Source of the DNA: Hymenobacter sp. BT188
GTDB lineage: Bacteria; Bacteroidota; Bacteroidia; Cytophagales; Hymenobacteraceae
Direction of reading: 5' to 3'
Length of the DNA: 64,000 bases
Assembly: GCF_014333585.1 (NCBI RefSeq)
Contig: NZ_JACSCW010000003.1
Location: 124,001 to 188,000, forward strand
The notes under the pieces are model-generated. The model ran no database searches. It saw nothing but the letters and a program-made list of their open reading frames with translations, and had not been told where the DNA came from. This document shows, piece after piece, positions 1-8,069 of the stretch (position 1 is its first letter; each line of letters opens with the position of its first letter). A program made the position numbers and the translations under genes.

Positions 1-165
1 AAGGAAAGCTCGTGTCCCGTTGTGCTCATCAAGACAACCCCAGATGCCAAGTACAAGGATATGGTGGATGTACTAGATGAGATGAAAATCTCTAATCAGA
101 AGAAATACGCGCTAGTTGATTTAGATGCAATAGATATTGAATTGCTGAAGTTGAAGGCTTTGTAA
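1..165 (+). CDS. exbD: ExbD/TolR-family biopolymer transport protein, C-terminal part
   Basis: An open frame enters at base 1 and ends at TAA 163-165, giving about 54 residues of a C-terminus. The text PVVLIKTTPDAKYKDMVDVL followed by ALVDLD resembles the periplasmic domain of ExbD, which with ExbB and TonB couples the proton-motive force to outer-membrane transport. The N-terminal membrane anchor lies outside the window. A strong hairpin follows about 20 bases downstream, so this is the last gene of its operon. In this phylum ExbD would energise SusC-type receptors such as the one at 33214-36618, but that link is an inference. The family call rests on a short stretch. Confidence 0.75.
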   Translation, partial: KESSCPVVLIKTTPDAKYKDMVDVLDEMKISNQKKYALVDLDAIDIELLKLKAL

Positions 166-185
166 AGAAGCTAAAGTAAAAGTCA

Positions 186-223
186 AAAAAAGCCCCCCAG
201 AACTAATTATTAGGGGCTTTTTA
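186..223 (+). terminator. Rho-independent terminator after exbD
   Basis: An A-run and AAAAGCCCC pair with GGGGCTTTT across a loop of about 17 bases, followed by a short T-run. It sits about 20 bases after the ExbD stop. The left arm carries the GCCCCCC word seen throughout this chromosome. Confidence 0.8.
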
Positions 224-407
224 GTAGTTGGGTAAATCAATGACGCTGTATGAGCTTGACCCTTGTTTCATCATTCCCCTTTCAGGTGCGAGCAATCACA
301 ACCGCGCAGCCTTGTTTCGATTGAATATTTGTCTGCAAGTGCTTTTCTGCCGTATTAGATTCTATTGGGGAGCTTTTTTTATGCCTCTCCACTCTCTCTA
401 ATCTGCT

Positions 408-1421
408 ATGCAAAGCCAAACTATTCTTTTCGCCAGCCGCCCGAAAGGTGAGCCAACGACCGCTCAGTTTACCTTCAAAACCATTGATGTGCCGCCGCCC
501 CAGGAAGGTCAGGTGTTACTCAAGGCGCTCTATGTTTCCGTTGATCCGTACATGCGTGGCCGCATGAACGAGGGCAAATCGTACGTGCCCCCGTTTGAGG
601 TTGGCCAACCCATGGAGGGCGCTGTAGTTGCCGAAGTGGTAGAAAGCCAGCATCGGAAGCTGCCGGTGGGCAGCATAGTGCTGGGCTCATTGCCCTGGCA
701 GGAGTACAGCCTGTCCGACGGGCGCGGCTTGCAGCCGATTCCAGCGGATCAGGCGCCTCTGAGCTATTACCTGGGCCTGCTTGGAATGCCGGGCATCACG
801 GCTTATTTCGGGCTGTTGGACATCTGCCAGCCCAAAGCGGGCGAAACCGTGGTGGTATCGGGCGCGGCCGGAGCCGTGGGGATTGTGGTGGGGCAAATAG
901 CCAAAATCAAAGGCTGCCGCGTGATTGGCATCGCCGGCTCCGACCAAAAGTTGGCTTACCTCAAAGAGCTGGGCTTCGACGAAACCATCAATTACAAAAC
1001 CACCCCCGACATGGCCCAGGCCCTGGCCGCAGCCGCCCCCAACGGCGTGGATTGCTACTTCGATAACGTGGGTGGCACCATCAGCGACGCAATCTATAAT
1101 CTGCTCAACAAGCATGCGCGCATTGCTCTGTGCGGCCAGATCTCGAACTACAATGCCACGGAAGTGCCCGTAGGGCCACGCCCCGAAGGTAAGCTGCTCG
1201 TGACCAGTTCCCGCCTGCAAGGCTTTATCGTCAGCGACTATCTGCCCCGGTGGCCGGAAGCTATGCAGCAGCTCTCACAATGGTATCAGCAGGGCCACTT
1301 ACAATACCAGGAAACTATCACCGAAGGTTTCGACCAGCTGCCAGCAGCTTTCCTGGGCCTGTTTCATGGTGAAAACACAGGCAAAGCAGTTGTGAAGGTG
1401 GCAGACCACACAAGCAGATAA
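408..1421 (+). CDS. NADP-dependent oxidoreductase, zinc-free MDR family (CurA/YncB/prostaglandin-reductase type)
   Basis: This 337-residue protein has the two-domain medium-chain dehydrogenase layout. The N-terminal substrate domain contains YVSVDPYMRGRM, typical of the leukotriene B4 12-hydroxydehydrogenase/CurA group, and lacks the zinc-binding cysteines of alcohol dehydrogenases. The Rossmann nucleotide loop SGAAGAVG is at residues 151-158, followed by VIGIAGSDQKLAYLKELGFD. Family members reduce alpha,beta-unsaturated ketones and aldehydes with NADPH in the cytoplasm, often as detoxification; the substrate here is unknown. The length is normal for the family. The gene stands alone, with about 180 bases of upstream sequence, and ends at a shared bidirectional terminator. 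Confidence 0.88.
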   Translation: MQSQTILFASRPKGEPTTAQFTFKTIDVPPPQEGQVLLKALYVSVDPYMRGRMNEGKSYVPPFEVGQPMEGAVVAEVVESQHRKLPVGSIVLGSLPWQEYSLSDGRGLQPIPADQAPLSYYLGLLGMPGITAYFGLLDICQPKAGETVVVSGAAGAVGIVVGQIAKIKGCRVIGIAGSDQKLAYLKELGFDETINYKTTPDMAQALAAAAPNGVDCYFDNVGGTISDAIYNLLNKHARIALCGQISNYNATEVPVGPRPEGKLLVTSSRLQGFIVSDYLPRWPEAMQQLSQWYQQGHLQYQETITEGFDQLPAAFLGLFHGENTGKAVVKVADHTSR

Positions 1422-1445
1422 GCCGAATAAACCTGCTAAACAAAA

Positions 1446-1491
1446 GCCTAAAAAAGCCCCCCAGAAATACTTCTGGGGGGCTTTTTTAGGC
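1446..1491. terminator. Bidirectional terminator between convergent genes
   Basis: A nearly perfect inverted repeat: CCTAAAAAAGCCCCCCAGA pairs with its complement across a 5-base loop. It has an A-run on one side and a T-run on the other, so it can stop transcription from both the oxidoreductase and the convergent S9 peptidase. It uses the GCCCCCC/GGGGGGC word in both arms. Confidence 0.9.
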
Positions 1492-1506
1492 TTTTATTCA
1501 ATGCTG

Positions 1507-3636
1507 CTAATTAGTAGCCGCCGAATATGGCACGCCCATGTTCTGGAACATGAACGCCCATTTATCGGTCTGCTCGCTGATGACCTGAGCTGTAGAGCGG
1601 CCCGCGCCGTGGCCAGCTTTGGTCTCGATGCGGATGAGCACGGGCGCCGGGCCTTTCTGCATTTCCTGCAGGCGGGTGCCAAACTTGAAGGAGTGCGCGG
1701 GCACTACCCGGTCGTCGTGGTCGGCAGTGGTGACCAAGGTGGCGGGGTAAGCGGCGGGTTTCAGGGCGTGGTAGGGCGAGTACTTGTAGAGGTACTCAAA
1801 CATCTCCTGGGAATCCTGAGCGGTGCCGTAGTCGTAGGCCCAGCCTGCGCCGGCGGTGAACTGGTTATAGCGCAACATGTCCATTACGCCCACCGCGGGG
1901 AAAGCAACTTTGCACAGGTCAGGGCGCTGCGTCATGACAGCACCTACGAGCAGGCCACCGTTGGAGCCACCCGAAATAGCGAGGTATTCTTTAGAAGTGT
2001 AGTTGTTCTTCGTTAGGTACTCGGCGGCAGCAATAAAGTCGTCGAATACGTTCTGCTTTTTGAGCTTGGTGCCGGCCTGATGCCAGGTTTCGCCGTACTC
2101 ACCGCCGCCGCGCAGGTTGGGCACAGCATAGATGCCGCCGTTCTCCAGCAATACAATATTGGACGTGCTAAAACCGGGCGTAATATTCACGCCAAAGCCG
2201 CCATAAGCGTAGAGCAGCGTGGGGTTTTTACCATTCAGCACCAGTCCCTTTTTGTGCGTAATGAGCATGGGTACTTTGGTGCCGTCTTTCGAGGTATAAA
2301 ATACCTGCTTCGACTCGTACTTCGACGGGTCAAACTTCACTCCAGATTTCTTGAAAACGGTGGATTTGCCCGACGCAATATCGTACTTGAAAATGGTGGG
2401 CGGGTAGATGTATGAATTGAACGTGTAGTACGTTACTTTCTCCTCTTTCTTGGCGTCGAAACCGTCGGCTGAACCTACGGAGGGCAGAGCGATAGAACGC
2501 TCTTTTTTGCCGTTCATATCGTACTGCTCAATCAGCGAAGTGGCGTCTTTCAGGTAGTTAGCGAAAATTTTTCCGCCGGCAGTCGAAACGCTGAGTACGT
2601 TTTTATTTTCTGGAATCAGGTCTTTCCAGTTGGCAGGTTTTGGGTTAGCAGCATCTACCGTTACGACCTTAAAATTAGGCGCGTTCAGGTTGGTGTAGAT
2701 GTATAATTTGCCCCCCACATTGTCCAGTACATTGTGCTCATTTTTCTCGTCGCTTACCACCTGCACAATAGCACTATTTGGCTTGCTCAAATCCTGCATA
2801 TACAGCTCGTTGCCGGTAGTCGTATTAGCAGCTGTAATGACTAGGAAACGCTCATCCTCGGTGAGGCTAGCGCCGATGTAGCGACGCGGTGTTTTGTCGC
2901 CGCCAAATACGAGTTTATCCGACGATTGAGGCGTGCCGAGCTTGTGGTAAAATAGCTTGTGATATTGAGTGAGGCCGGCCAGCTGGCTACCCGCCTTGGG
3001 CTTGTCATAGCTGCTGTAGTAAAAGCCGTCGTTGCCTTTCCAGGCCAAGCCAGAAAACTTCACGTCTTTCAGCGTGTCACCGACAATCGATTTGTCGGCC
3101 GTTTTCAGCACGATAACCTTGCGCCAGTCGGAGCCGCCTTCCGAGATTTGGTAAGCGGCCAGGCTGCCATCTTTTGAGAAGTTAATGCCCGCCAGCGAGG
3201 TGGTGCCGTCTTTCGAAAACTTGTTGGGATCGAGGAATACTTCGGGCGTGCCACCCTCGCCAAGCTGGCGGTAGAGCACAAACTGACTTTGCAGACCCGT
3301 GTTTTTTGAGAAATACATGTACTTCCCTTCCTTAAAAGGAGCAGTGTATTTCTCGTAATTCCACAGCGTTTCGAGGCGCTTGCGAATAGCGTCGCGGTAG
3401 GGAATTTGGGAGAGATAATTCTGGGTTACTTTATTCTGCTCTTCCACCCACGCCTTAGTGTCAGCAGCCTGATCATTTTCCAGCCACCGATAGGGGTCGG
3501 CTACTTTGGTGTTGAAATAAGTAGTGACGGTGTCTACTTTTTTGGTTTGCGGATAAGGCAGTGTTTTTAGAGTGCCTTGCGCGTACGCCTGACTACCGAG
3601 CAGCAAGGCAGCCAATGAGGGAAGAATTAGTTTCAT
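1507..3636 (-). CDS. Prolyl oligopeptidase, S9 family, exported
   Basis: With the start placed at ATG 3634-3636 the protein is 709 residues and opens with a clean signal peptide (MKLILPSLAALLLGSQAYAQ). The frame extends 32 codons further upstream, but that part does not look like a signal peptide. The N-terminal half is the beta-propeller, with DPYRWLENDQAADTKAWV near the start, which is characteristic of prolyl oligopeptidases. The C-terminal alpha/beta hydrolase has nucleophile GGSNGG at about Ser558, acid in ADHDDRVV at about Asp642 and histidine in KAGHGAG at about His676. It should cleave after proline in short peptides, in the periplasm. It converges on the oxidoreductase gene. Confidence 0.93.
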   Translation of the reverse strand: MKLILPSLAALLLGSQAYAQGTLKTLPYPQTKKVDTVTTYFNTKVADPYRWLENDQAADTKAWVEEQNKVTQNYLSQIPYRDAIRKRLETLWNYEKYTAPFKEGKYMYFSKNTGLQSQFVLYRQLGEGGTPEVFLDPNKFSKDGTTSLAGINFSKDGSLAAYQISEGGSDWRKVIVLKTADKSIVGDTLKDVKFSGLAWKGNDGFYYSSYDKPKAGSQLAGLTQYHKLFYHKLGTPQSSDKLVFGGDKTPRRYIGASLTEDERFLVITAANTTTGNELYMQDLSKPNSAIVQVVSDEKNEHNVLDNVGGKLYIYTNLNAPNFKVVTVDAANPKPANWKDLIPENKNVLSVSTAGGKIFANYLKDATSLIEQYDMNGKKERSIALPSVGSADGFDAKKEEKVTYYTFNSYIYPPTIFKYDIASGKSTVFKKSGVKFDPSKYESKQVFYTSKDGTKVPMLITHKKGLVLNGKNPTLLYAYGGFGVNITPGFSTSNIVLLENGGIYAVPNLRGGGEYGETWHQAGTKLKKQNVFDDFIAAAEYLTKNNYTSKEYLAISGGSNGGLLVGAVMTQRPDLCKVAFPAVGVMDMLRYNQFTAGAGWAYDYGTAQDSQEMFEYLYKYSPYHALKPAAYPATLVTTADHDDRVVPAHSFKFGTRLQEMQKGPAPVLIRIETKAGHGAGRSTAQVISEQTDKWAFMFQNMGVPYSAATN

Positions 3637-3796
3637 TATGTGGAGGCTTGGTGAGCAATAACTTCCGGTAAAATACTGGATGTAAAGCAGTTTTTGCCAC
3701 TTAGAAGTTTCATTCCTAGCTACAACCAGCAAAATAGCTGCGTAGCTGAACCTCTATACAGTTGAGGTAATCTTATCCATTTTCCCAGTTCAAGAG

Positions 3797-3913
3797 CTAG
3801 CTATTGCATCTGAAAACGAAGTAGGCAACTACTGCTACCAGAGCCAGCGAGCCGAAGCGAATCAGGAGGAATACCCAGGCGGGAAGCTCCGGGCCTTTGG
3901 AGTTTTTTAGCAT
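3797..3913 (-). CDS. Possible small single-span membrane protein, 38 residues
   Basis: A short frame from ATG 3911-3913 to TAG 3797-3799 encodes 38 residues. It has a polar start (MLKNSKGPELP), then one hydrophobic helix (WVFLLIRFGSLALVAVVAYF) and a short tail. It starts 13 bases downstream of the NUDIX stop on the same strand, so it could be co-transcribed. I recognise no family. Small one-helix proteins are common and rarely annotated. Evidence is limited to an ATG, a sensible hydrophobic segment and operon-like placement, so it could be a chance frame. Confidence 0.4.
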   Translation of the reverse strand: MLKNSKGPELPAWVFLLIRFGSLALVAVVAYFVFRCNS

Positions 3914-3925
3914 AATGAAAACTGA

Positions 3926-4327
3926 TTAATCAGCCAGTAGTTTCTGGTCTTTGAGCCAGTCAAAAATCAGCTGATCGACGGCTGATACGTGCGGGCGGTC
4001 TTGGTACGTGAGCCAGACTACTTCTTCAATCTCGGCGGCGGGCTGAAGGTGGCCGTGGTAGTGGGCGCCGTAGCAGGTCATGCGCACAACCACGTCTGGC
4101 GCGTGGCCGTGCGCGGGCGCTTCAAACGTGCCTCGGTACGCCAAGCTTTCCGGCATCAACTCGACTGTTAATTCCTCTCTGATTTCGCGCAACAGGGTTT
4201 GCTCATCGGTTTCGCCGGCTTCGCGCTTACCGCCCGGAATATAGTAGCGGTCTTTGCCATAGCTGCGCGTGCTTAGTAGTCTGCCCTCGTCTAGGTGCAG
4301 CCAGGCTATTTTATCGATTAAGGGCAT
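3926..4327 (-). CDS. NUDIX hydrolase
   Basis: A protein of 133 residues with a complete Nudix box: G33, E39 and REIREE at residues 47-52, matching GX5EX7REUXEEXGU. The glutamates bind the divalent metal used to hydrolyse nucleoside diphosphates linked to another group X. It begins MPLIDKIAWLHLDEGRLLSTRSYG, typical of small 8-oxo-dGTP/CTP-pyrophosphatase-like members, but the substrate cannot be read from sequence. The length is normal for a single-domain NUDIX protein. The start codon follows directly after AAAAAAGCCCCCCAGC on the minus strand. Its start lies 25 bases from the pfkB stop on the same strand, so the two may form an operon. Confidence 0.88.
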   Translation of the reverse strand: MPLIDKIAWLHLDEGRLLSTRSYGKDRYYIPGGKREAGETDEQTLLREIREELTVELMPESLAYRGTFEAPAHGHAPDVVVRMTCYGAHYHGHLQPAAEIEEVVWLTYQDRPHVSAVDQLIFDWLKDQKLLAD

Positions 4328-4352
4328 GCTGGGGGGCTTTTTTACGTCGGAG

Positions 4353-5318
4353 CTAGCTTACTGCATTGACCATCGGCATGGTTTGGAGTAGCCAGTTGTA
4401 CAGCTTGTCTACGTCGCTTTTGCGGAATAGCTCGGTGCCCGGATTCATGGTAGCCGCCGTGCCGCAAGCTACGCCCATACGTACCACTTCGCGTAGCGGC
4501 AGCCCAGCAGACAGGGCATGCACCATACCGGCCACCATACTATCGCCGGCCCCTACAGTGCTGCGTTTTTTGACGGCAGGCGCCGGTACGTGGTCCACCA
4601 GTTCTTGGGAAACGAGACAGGCGCCCTGCGGACCCATAGAAGCCACTACTAGCGTGCATTTGCCATCACCGATCAGCTCACGGGCGGCTCCGGCCACGCA
4701 GGCACTGTCCAGCTCAGGCAGGCGCACCAGCTTGCACAGCTCACCCAGATTGGGCTTAATCAGGTACAAGCCGCCGGCTTCCACTAAGCGCTCAAGAGCT
4801 GGACCGGAGGTGTCAGCCACCACTTTGACCCCCGCTTGATTGGCCGCCCGCACAATAGTCACCAGGAAATCGGGCTCGACGCCGGGGGGCAAACTGCCGC
4901 TGATAACCAGAAATTCGGGACGCGGCGAGATGGCCTTCAGCACATCCAGAACGCGTTGCTGCTCCGCCAATGACAACTCGCGACCCGGCATGCCAAAACG
5001 GTACTGCTGGTTGGAAGAATTATCGACTACGATAAAGTTTTCGCGCGTCCAGCTGACCGTCTCAATGAGTTGTTGTGCAATGCCTTCCTCCGTGAGAAGA
5101 TGTTGCAGCAGCGAGCCAATGGGCCCGCCTGCGGGAAATACCGCCATCGAGTCGCTGCCCAAGCGCCGCAAGGCCCGCGACACGTTGATGCCGCCGCCAC
5201 CGGGTTCAAATTTGGGCGCAGCGCAGCGCAACTTATGCTCAGGCACAATCTTGTCGACGGAAGTGCTCTTGTCTACCGTGGGATTTAGGGTGAGCGTAAC
5301 TATAGATTTAGATTTCAT
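4353..5318 (-). CDS. pfkB: 6-phosphofructokinase of the PfkB (ribokinase) family
   Basis: Starting at ATG 5316-5318 gives 321 residues aligned with E. coli Pfk-2 from its first residues: TLTLNPTVDKST, then HKLRCAAPKFEPGGGGINVSRAL (residues 29-50), then ISGSLPPGV. The PfkB signature with the catalytic aspartate is GAGDS at residues 256-260. The longer frame up to 5372 adds 18 residues with no counterpart in Pfk-2. The enzyme should phosphorylate fructose 6-phosphate in glycolysis; the very similar 1-phosphofructokinase and tagatose 6-phosphate kinase activities cannot be excluded. It lies between the NUDIX and polyphosphate kinase genes on the same strand. Confidence 0.86.
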   Translation of the reverse strand: MKSKSIVTLTLNPTVDKSTSVDKIVPEHKLRCAAPKFEPGGGGINVSRALRRLGSDSMAVFPAGGPIGSLLQHLLTEEGIAQQLIETVSWTRENFIVVDNSSNQQYRFGMPGRELSLAEQQRVLDVLKAISPRPEFLVISGSLPPGVEPDFLVTIVRAANQAGVKVVADTSGPALERLVEAGGLYLIKPNLGELCKLVRLPELDSACVAGAARELIGDGKCTLVVASMGPQGACLVSQELVDHVPAPAVKKRSTVGAGDSMVAGMVHALSAGLPLREVVRMGVACGTAATMNPGTELFRKSDVDKLYNWLLQTMPMVNAVS

Positions 5319-5473
5319 GAGGAAAGAGTCAGGGCCAATTGCTTGCTCGAAAATACTTCGGCTAACAGTCACTACCCGTTTACTGACCTCAGGGCTTCGG
5401 GTTGCGCTATGCCTGTTTTCAAGGTATCGTAATCGCTTCTAACCTAGGTAGAAGCGCAGTGTTATGCCACGAG

Positions 5474-6250
5474 TTACTTCTGCTTGCGCATTTCGGCCTT
5501 AGCGGGCGGAAACTGGGGGTTCATTTCTTTTAGGGTGTGGTGCAGCGTTTTGGCTACTACATAAGCTTTGTACCAATTCTGGTCGGAGGGCACAATAATC
5601 CAAGGGCACGATTTGGGGCTGCAATGGCGGAAAACGTCTTCGTACACGATGCGGTACTCGGGCCATTGTTTGGCTTTTTCTTCATCGCCAGCCTCATATT
5701 TCCACTGCTTGGCCGGATCCTTCACACGTTCGGTTAGTCGCTCGCGCTGTTCCTTTTCCGATACGTGCAGATAAAATTTAAGTATCGTTGTGCCGGACTG
5801 CTGGAGCATTTGCTCAAATGCATTGATAGTCTCGAAGCGGTGTTTGGCTTCCTTGTCGTCCACTGTACCCAGCACGCGGGTGATGAGCACATCTTCGTAG
5901 TGAGAGCGGTTGAACACCTGAATCATGCCGTCGCGCGGGGCGTGGAGGTGCACGCGCCACAGAAAATCGTGGGCCAGCTCGTCGGCGGTGGGCGCTTTGA
6001 AGGAGTGCACATTCACGCCCTGCGGATTGATGCCGCTGAATACCCGCCGAATCAGGCCGTCTTTGCCGCTGGCGTCCATGCCCTGCAATATTACCAGCAC
6101 GCTCCGGCGGTTTTCGGCGTACAGCCGGTACTGAAGCGCATCCAGATCCTGCTGCATGCGCTCCAGCTCACGCTCGGCGTCTTCTTTGTAAATGCTCTCC
6201 GGTGCCTGGGAGGAAACCTTAAGCAGGTTGTAAGCAGCAGGAGTTTTCAT
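5474..6250 (-). CDS. Polyphosphate kinase 2 family protein
   Basis: From ATG 6248-6250 the protein has 258 residues; an alternative start 6 codons upstream exists. It is a single-domain PPK2. Walker A is GMDASGKD at residues 57-64, followed by the lid region around SGINPQGVNVHSFKAPTADE, and Walker B is IQVFNRSHYED near residues 110-120. PPK2 enzymes transfer phosphate between polyphosphate and nucleotides. Short single-domain members like this one often make ADP/ATP or GDP/GTP from polyphosphate, and several accept AMP. The exact class is not certain from sequence alone. Its neighbour pfkB starts about 155 bases downstream. Confidence 0.9.
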   Translation of the reverse strand: MKTPAAYNLLKVSSQAPESIYKEDAERELERMQQDLDALQYRLYAENRRSVLVILQGMDASGKDGLIRRVFSGINPQGVNVHSFKAPTADELAHDFLWRVHLHAPRDGMIQVFNRSHYEDVLITRVLGTVDDKEAKHRFETINAFEQMLQQSGTTILKFYLHVSEKEQRERLTERVKDPAKQWKYEAGDEEKAKQWPEYRIVYEDVFRHCSPKSCPWIIVPSDQNWYKAYVVAKTLHHTLKEMNPQFPPAKAEMRKQK

Positions 6251-6397
6251 CGGATGGAGGTGGTGCAATTGCTTGTGTGGGTACGCGCAACTAGCTCAGG
6301 TGCTAAGCTGAACCCTAACAACTCTGGCTTTTTGCTCAACGTAGGCTTGGGCAGGTCGCTAGGGTAGTGGTGAAGTAAGCGTAAAAAAGCCCCCCAG

Positions 6398-6631
6398 ATG
6401 AAAAACTTTTTTGTTGGGTTGCTAACGTGGGCGTTATGGCTGGTCAGTTCTGCTGCCTGGGCCTGTCGCGTTTGTCGGCCCCGCGTGCAGGCCACCATTC
6501 ACACCCCCGAGTACACTGGTAATCTACTGCTATTGCTTTTACCAATCGGCATTCTGCTGGTGGGCGGCATCGGGCTCTACTTTGCCGCCGATATCAAACG
6601 CTATTTTTTAACCCCACCTACGCATGGCTGA
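6398..6631 (+). CDS. Small membrane protein of unknown function, 77 residues
   Basis: The 77-residue product opens with a signal peptide or membrane helix (MKNFFVGLLTWALWLVSSAAWA), has a CRVCRP motif at residues 23-28, and a second helix (LLLLLLPIGILLVGGIGLYF) before a short charged tail. I do not recognise the family. The Cys pair just after the first helix could bind metal or form a disulfide. The gene overlaps the next one (DUF2243) by 8 bases, so the two are translationally coupled and probably work together in the inner membrane. The start codon follows directly on the repeated word AAAAAAGCCCCCCAG. Confidence 0.7.
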   Translation: MKNFFVGLLTWALWLVSSAAWACRVCRPRVQATIHTPEYTGNLLLLLLPIGILLVGGIGLYFAADIKRYFLTPPTHG

Positions 6632-7115
6632 ACACCTACACCGAACTCCACTAATTGCGGCCGGAGTACTGATGGGCGCTGGCCTGGGGGGCTTTGTAGA
6701 TGGCATTCTGCTGCACCAGATCTTGCAGTGGCACAACATGCTCTCCGCTAAATATCCCCCCAACACGCTGTTTACTGCCAAAGCCAATATGTACTGGGAT
6801 GGCATGTTTCACGCCGCCGTGTGGGTGATGACGGCTGTGGGGCTGCGCATGCTTTGGGCCGCCGGTCGCCGACCCGATGTGCCGTGGTCCGGCCGCACAT
6901 TTGGGGGCGCATTGGTGCTGGGCTGGGGCTTGTTTAATGTGATTGAAGGTATAATCGACCACCAGCTATTAGGCCTGCACCACGTGCGCGAGTACGTCGA
7001 CGACAAATTGCCTTGGGACTTAGGTTTTCTGGCCTTTGGCGCCTTGCAGATACTACTTGGTTGGCTGTTAATTAAGGCGGGGCAGACAGATACAGCCGTG
7101 CGTGGAGAGCTATAA
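6624..7115 (+). CDS. DUF2243 family membrane protein
   Basis: A 163-residue protein with about four hydrophobic segments. The N-terminal text GLGGFVDGILLHQILQWHNM is the hallmark of DUF2243, and a second histidine-bearing stretch, NVIEGIIDHQLLGLHHVRE, follows near residue 110. The family is found in many bacteria; its function is not established. The conserved histidines inside membrane segments suggest metal or haem binding, but that is inference. It is coupled to the small membrane gene upstream by an 8-base overlap. The repeat hairpin at 7160-7253 follows. Confidence 0.85.
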   Translation: MAEHLHRTPLIAAGVLMGAGLGGFVDGILLHQILQWHNMLSAKYPPNTLFTAKANMYWDGMFHAAVWVMTAVGLRMLWAAGRRPDVPWSGRTFGGALVLGWGLFNVIEGIIDHQLLGLHHVREYVDDKLPWDLGFLAFGALQILLGWLLIKAGQTDTAVRGEL

Positions 7116-7159
7116 CCTAATATAGTCTCAACCACACTCGCCCGGACTACCTCTCGCCC

Positions 7160-7253
7160 GTCATGCAGAGGCGGAGCCGAAGCATCTCGCGTGCTGATGC
7201 GGGAGTGGTAACCTCACATCAGCACGCGAGATGCTTCGCTGTGCTCGGCATGA
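7160..7253. repeat. Intergenic hairpin repeat, family A copy 1
   Basis: Left arm GTCATGCAGAGGCGGAG...AAGCATCTCGCGTGCTGATG, right arm CATCAGCACGCGAGATGCTT...CGGCATGA, around a loop containing GTGGTAACCTCAC. The same design recurs at 17538-17640, 21667-21758 and 30284-30373, always between genes. The long arms can fold into a cruciform or RNA hairpin. No coding frame. Confidence 0.9.
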
Positions 7254-7319
7254 TACGAGAATTGTAGGTCGGGTTCGTTAATAAACTGCATAAATTATTA
7301 CTGTATAAATCAATACGTT

Positions 7320-8069
7320 ATGCTTGCTTGGCACATCGGCTGTTCGGGCTACCATTACCGTTCTTGGCGGGGCGTTTTCTATCCCGAAAAGCTGCCGATG
7401 AAACGGTGGTTTGACTACTACAGCCAGCACTTTCGGACGCTGGAGCTGAACGTGACGTTTTACCGCTTTCCGCAGCTATCCTTCCTAGAGAATTGGTGCC
7501 AAAGCAGCCCCGCCGACTTTCGCTTCGCCGTGAAAGCTTCCCGCTTGATTACGCATTACAAACAGTTCAACGACGTAGCACAGTTGTTGGCTGATTTCTA
7601 CGGCACGGCGCAGGAAGGCTTGCGCGAAAAGCTTGGGCCGATTTTGTTCCAACTCCCGCCCCGCCTAGCGTATTCCGGTGAGCGGCTGCACCGTATTGTG
7701 TAAAGCCGGCACCCCAAGTTTACCAATGTGCTGGAGTTTCGGTACGCGAGCTGGTGGATTGGGGAGGTGTACCAAACCCTGGCCCGCCGCGGCAGCAGCT
7801 TCTGCGGACGCAGCAGCAGCTGCGGACAAAGCCACCCGCTCCTGTCCGTTGAAATAGTGGCTAATACGCCGGTGCTTTACTACCGCCTGCACGGGGTGCC
7901 CGCGCTGTATCACTCGCCCTACTGCCCGGAAGCCTTGCAGCGGATAGCGGCCGAAGTAGCGGCTGCTACCCACGTGCAGGAGGCATATCTATACCTCAAT
8001 AACGACATTTGCGGCTCGGCCATTGCCGATGCTACATGGCTGCAACAGTACGTGGGCGCAGGGCGCTGA
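7320..8069 (+). pseudogene. DUF72 family protein, interrupted by an in-frame stop
   Basis: Two frames in the same phase read as one DUF72 protein. Part 1 (from ATG 7320) opens AWHIGCSGYHYRSWRGVFYP and runs to RLHRIV, then TAA at 7701-7703. Translation past the stop continues SRHPKFTNVLEFRYASWW, the expected next segment, and ends with AYLYLNNDICGSA near the C-terminus. A second defect is visible at about 7796-7835, where a roughly 20-base unit (GCAGCAGCTTCTGCGGAC-like) is tandemly duplicated and inserts residues before the expected histidine-proline. Two independent lesions suggest real decay, although a sequencing error at the stop cannot be excluded. DUF72 is a TIM-barrel family of uncertain function. 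Confidence 0.85.

Noticed and set aside
1501..2016. A 171-codon frame on the plus strand after the oxidoreductase
   Set aside because: It starts at the terminator's end and is antisense to the prolyl oligopeptidase, which has its full catalytic triad.
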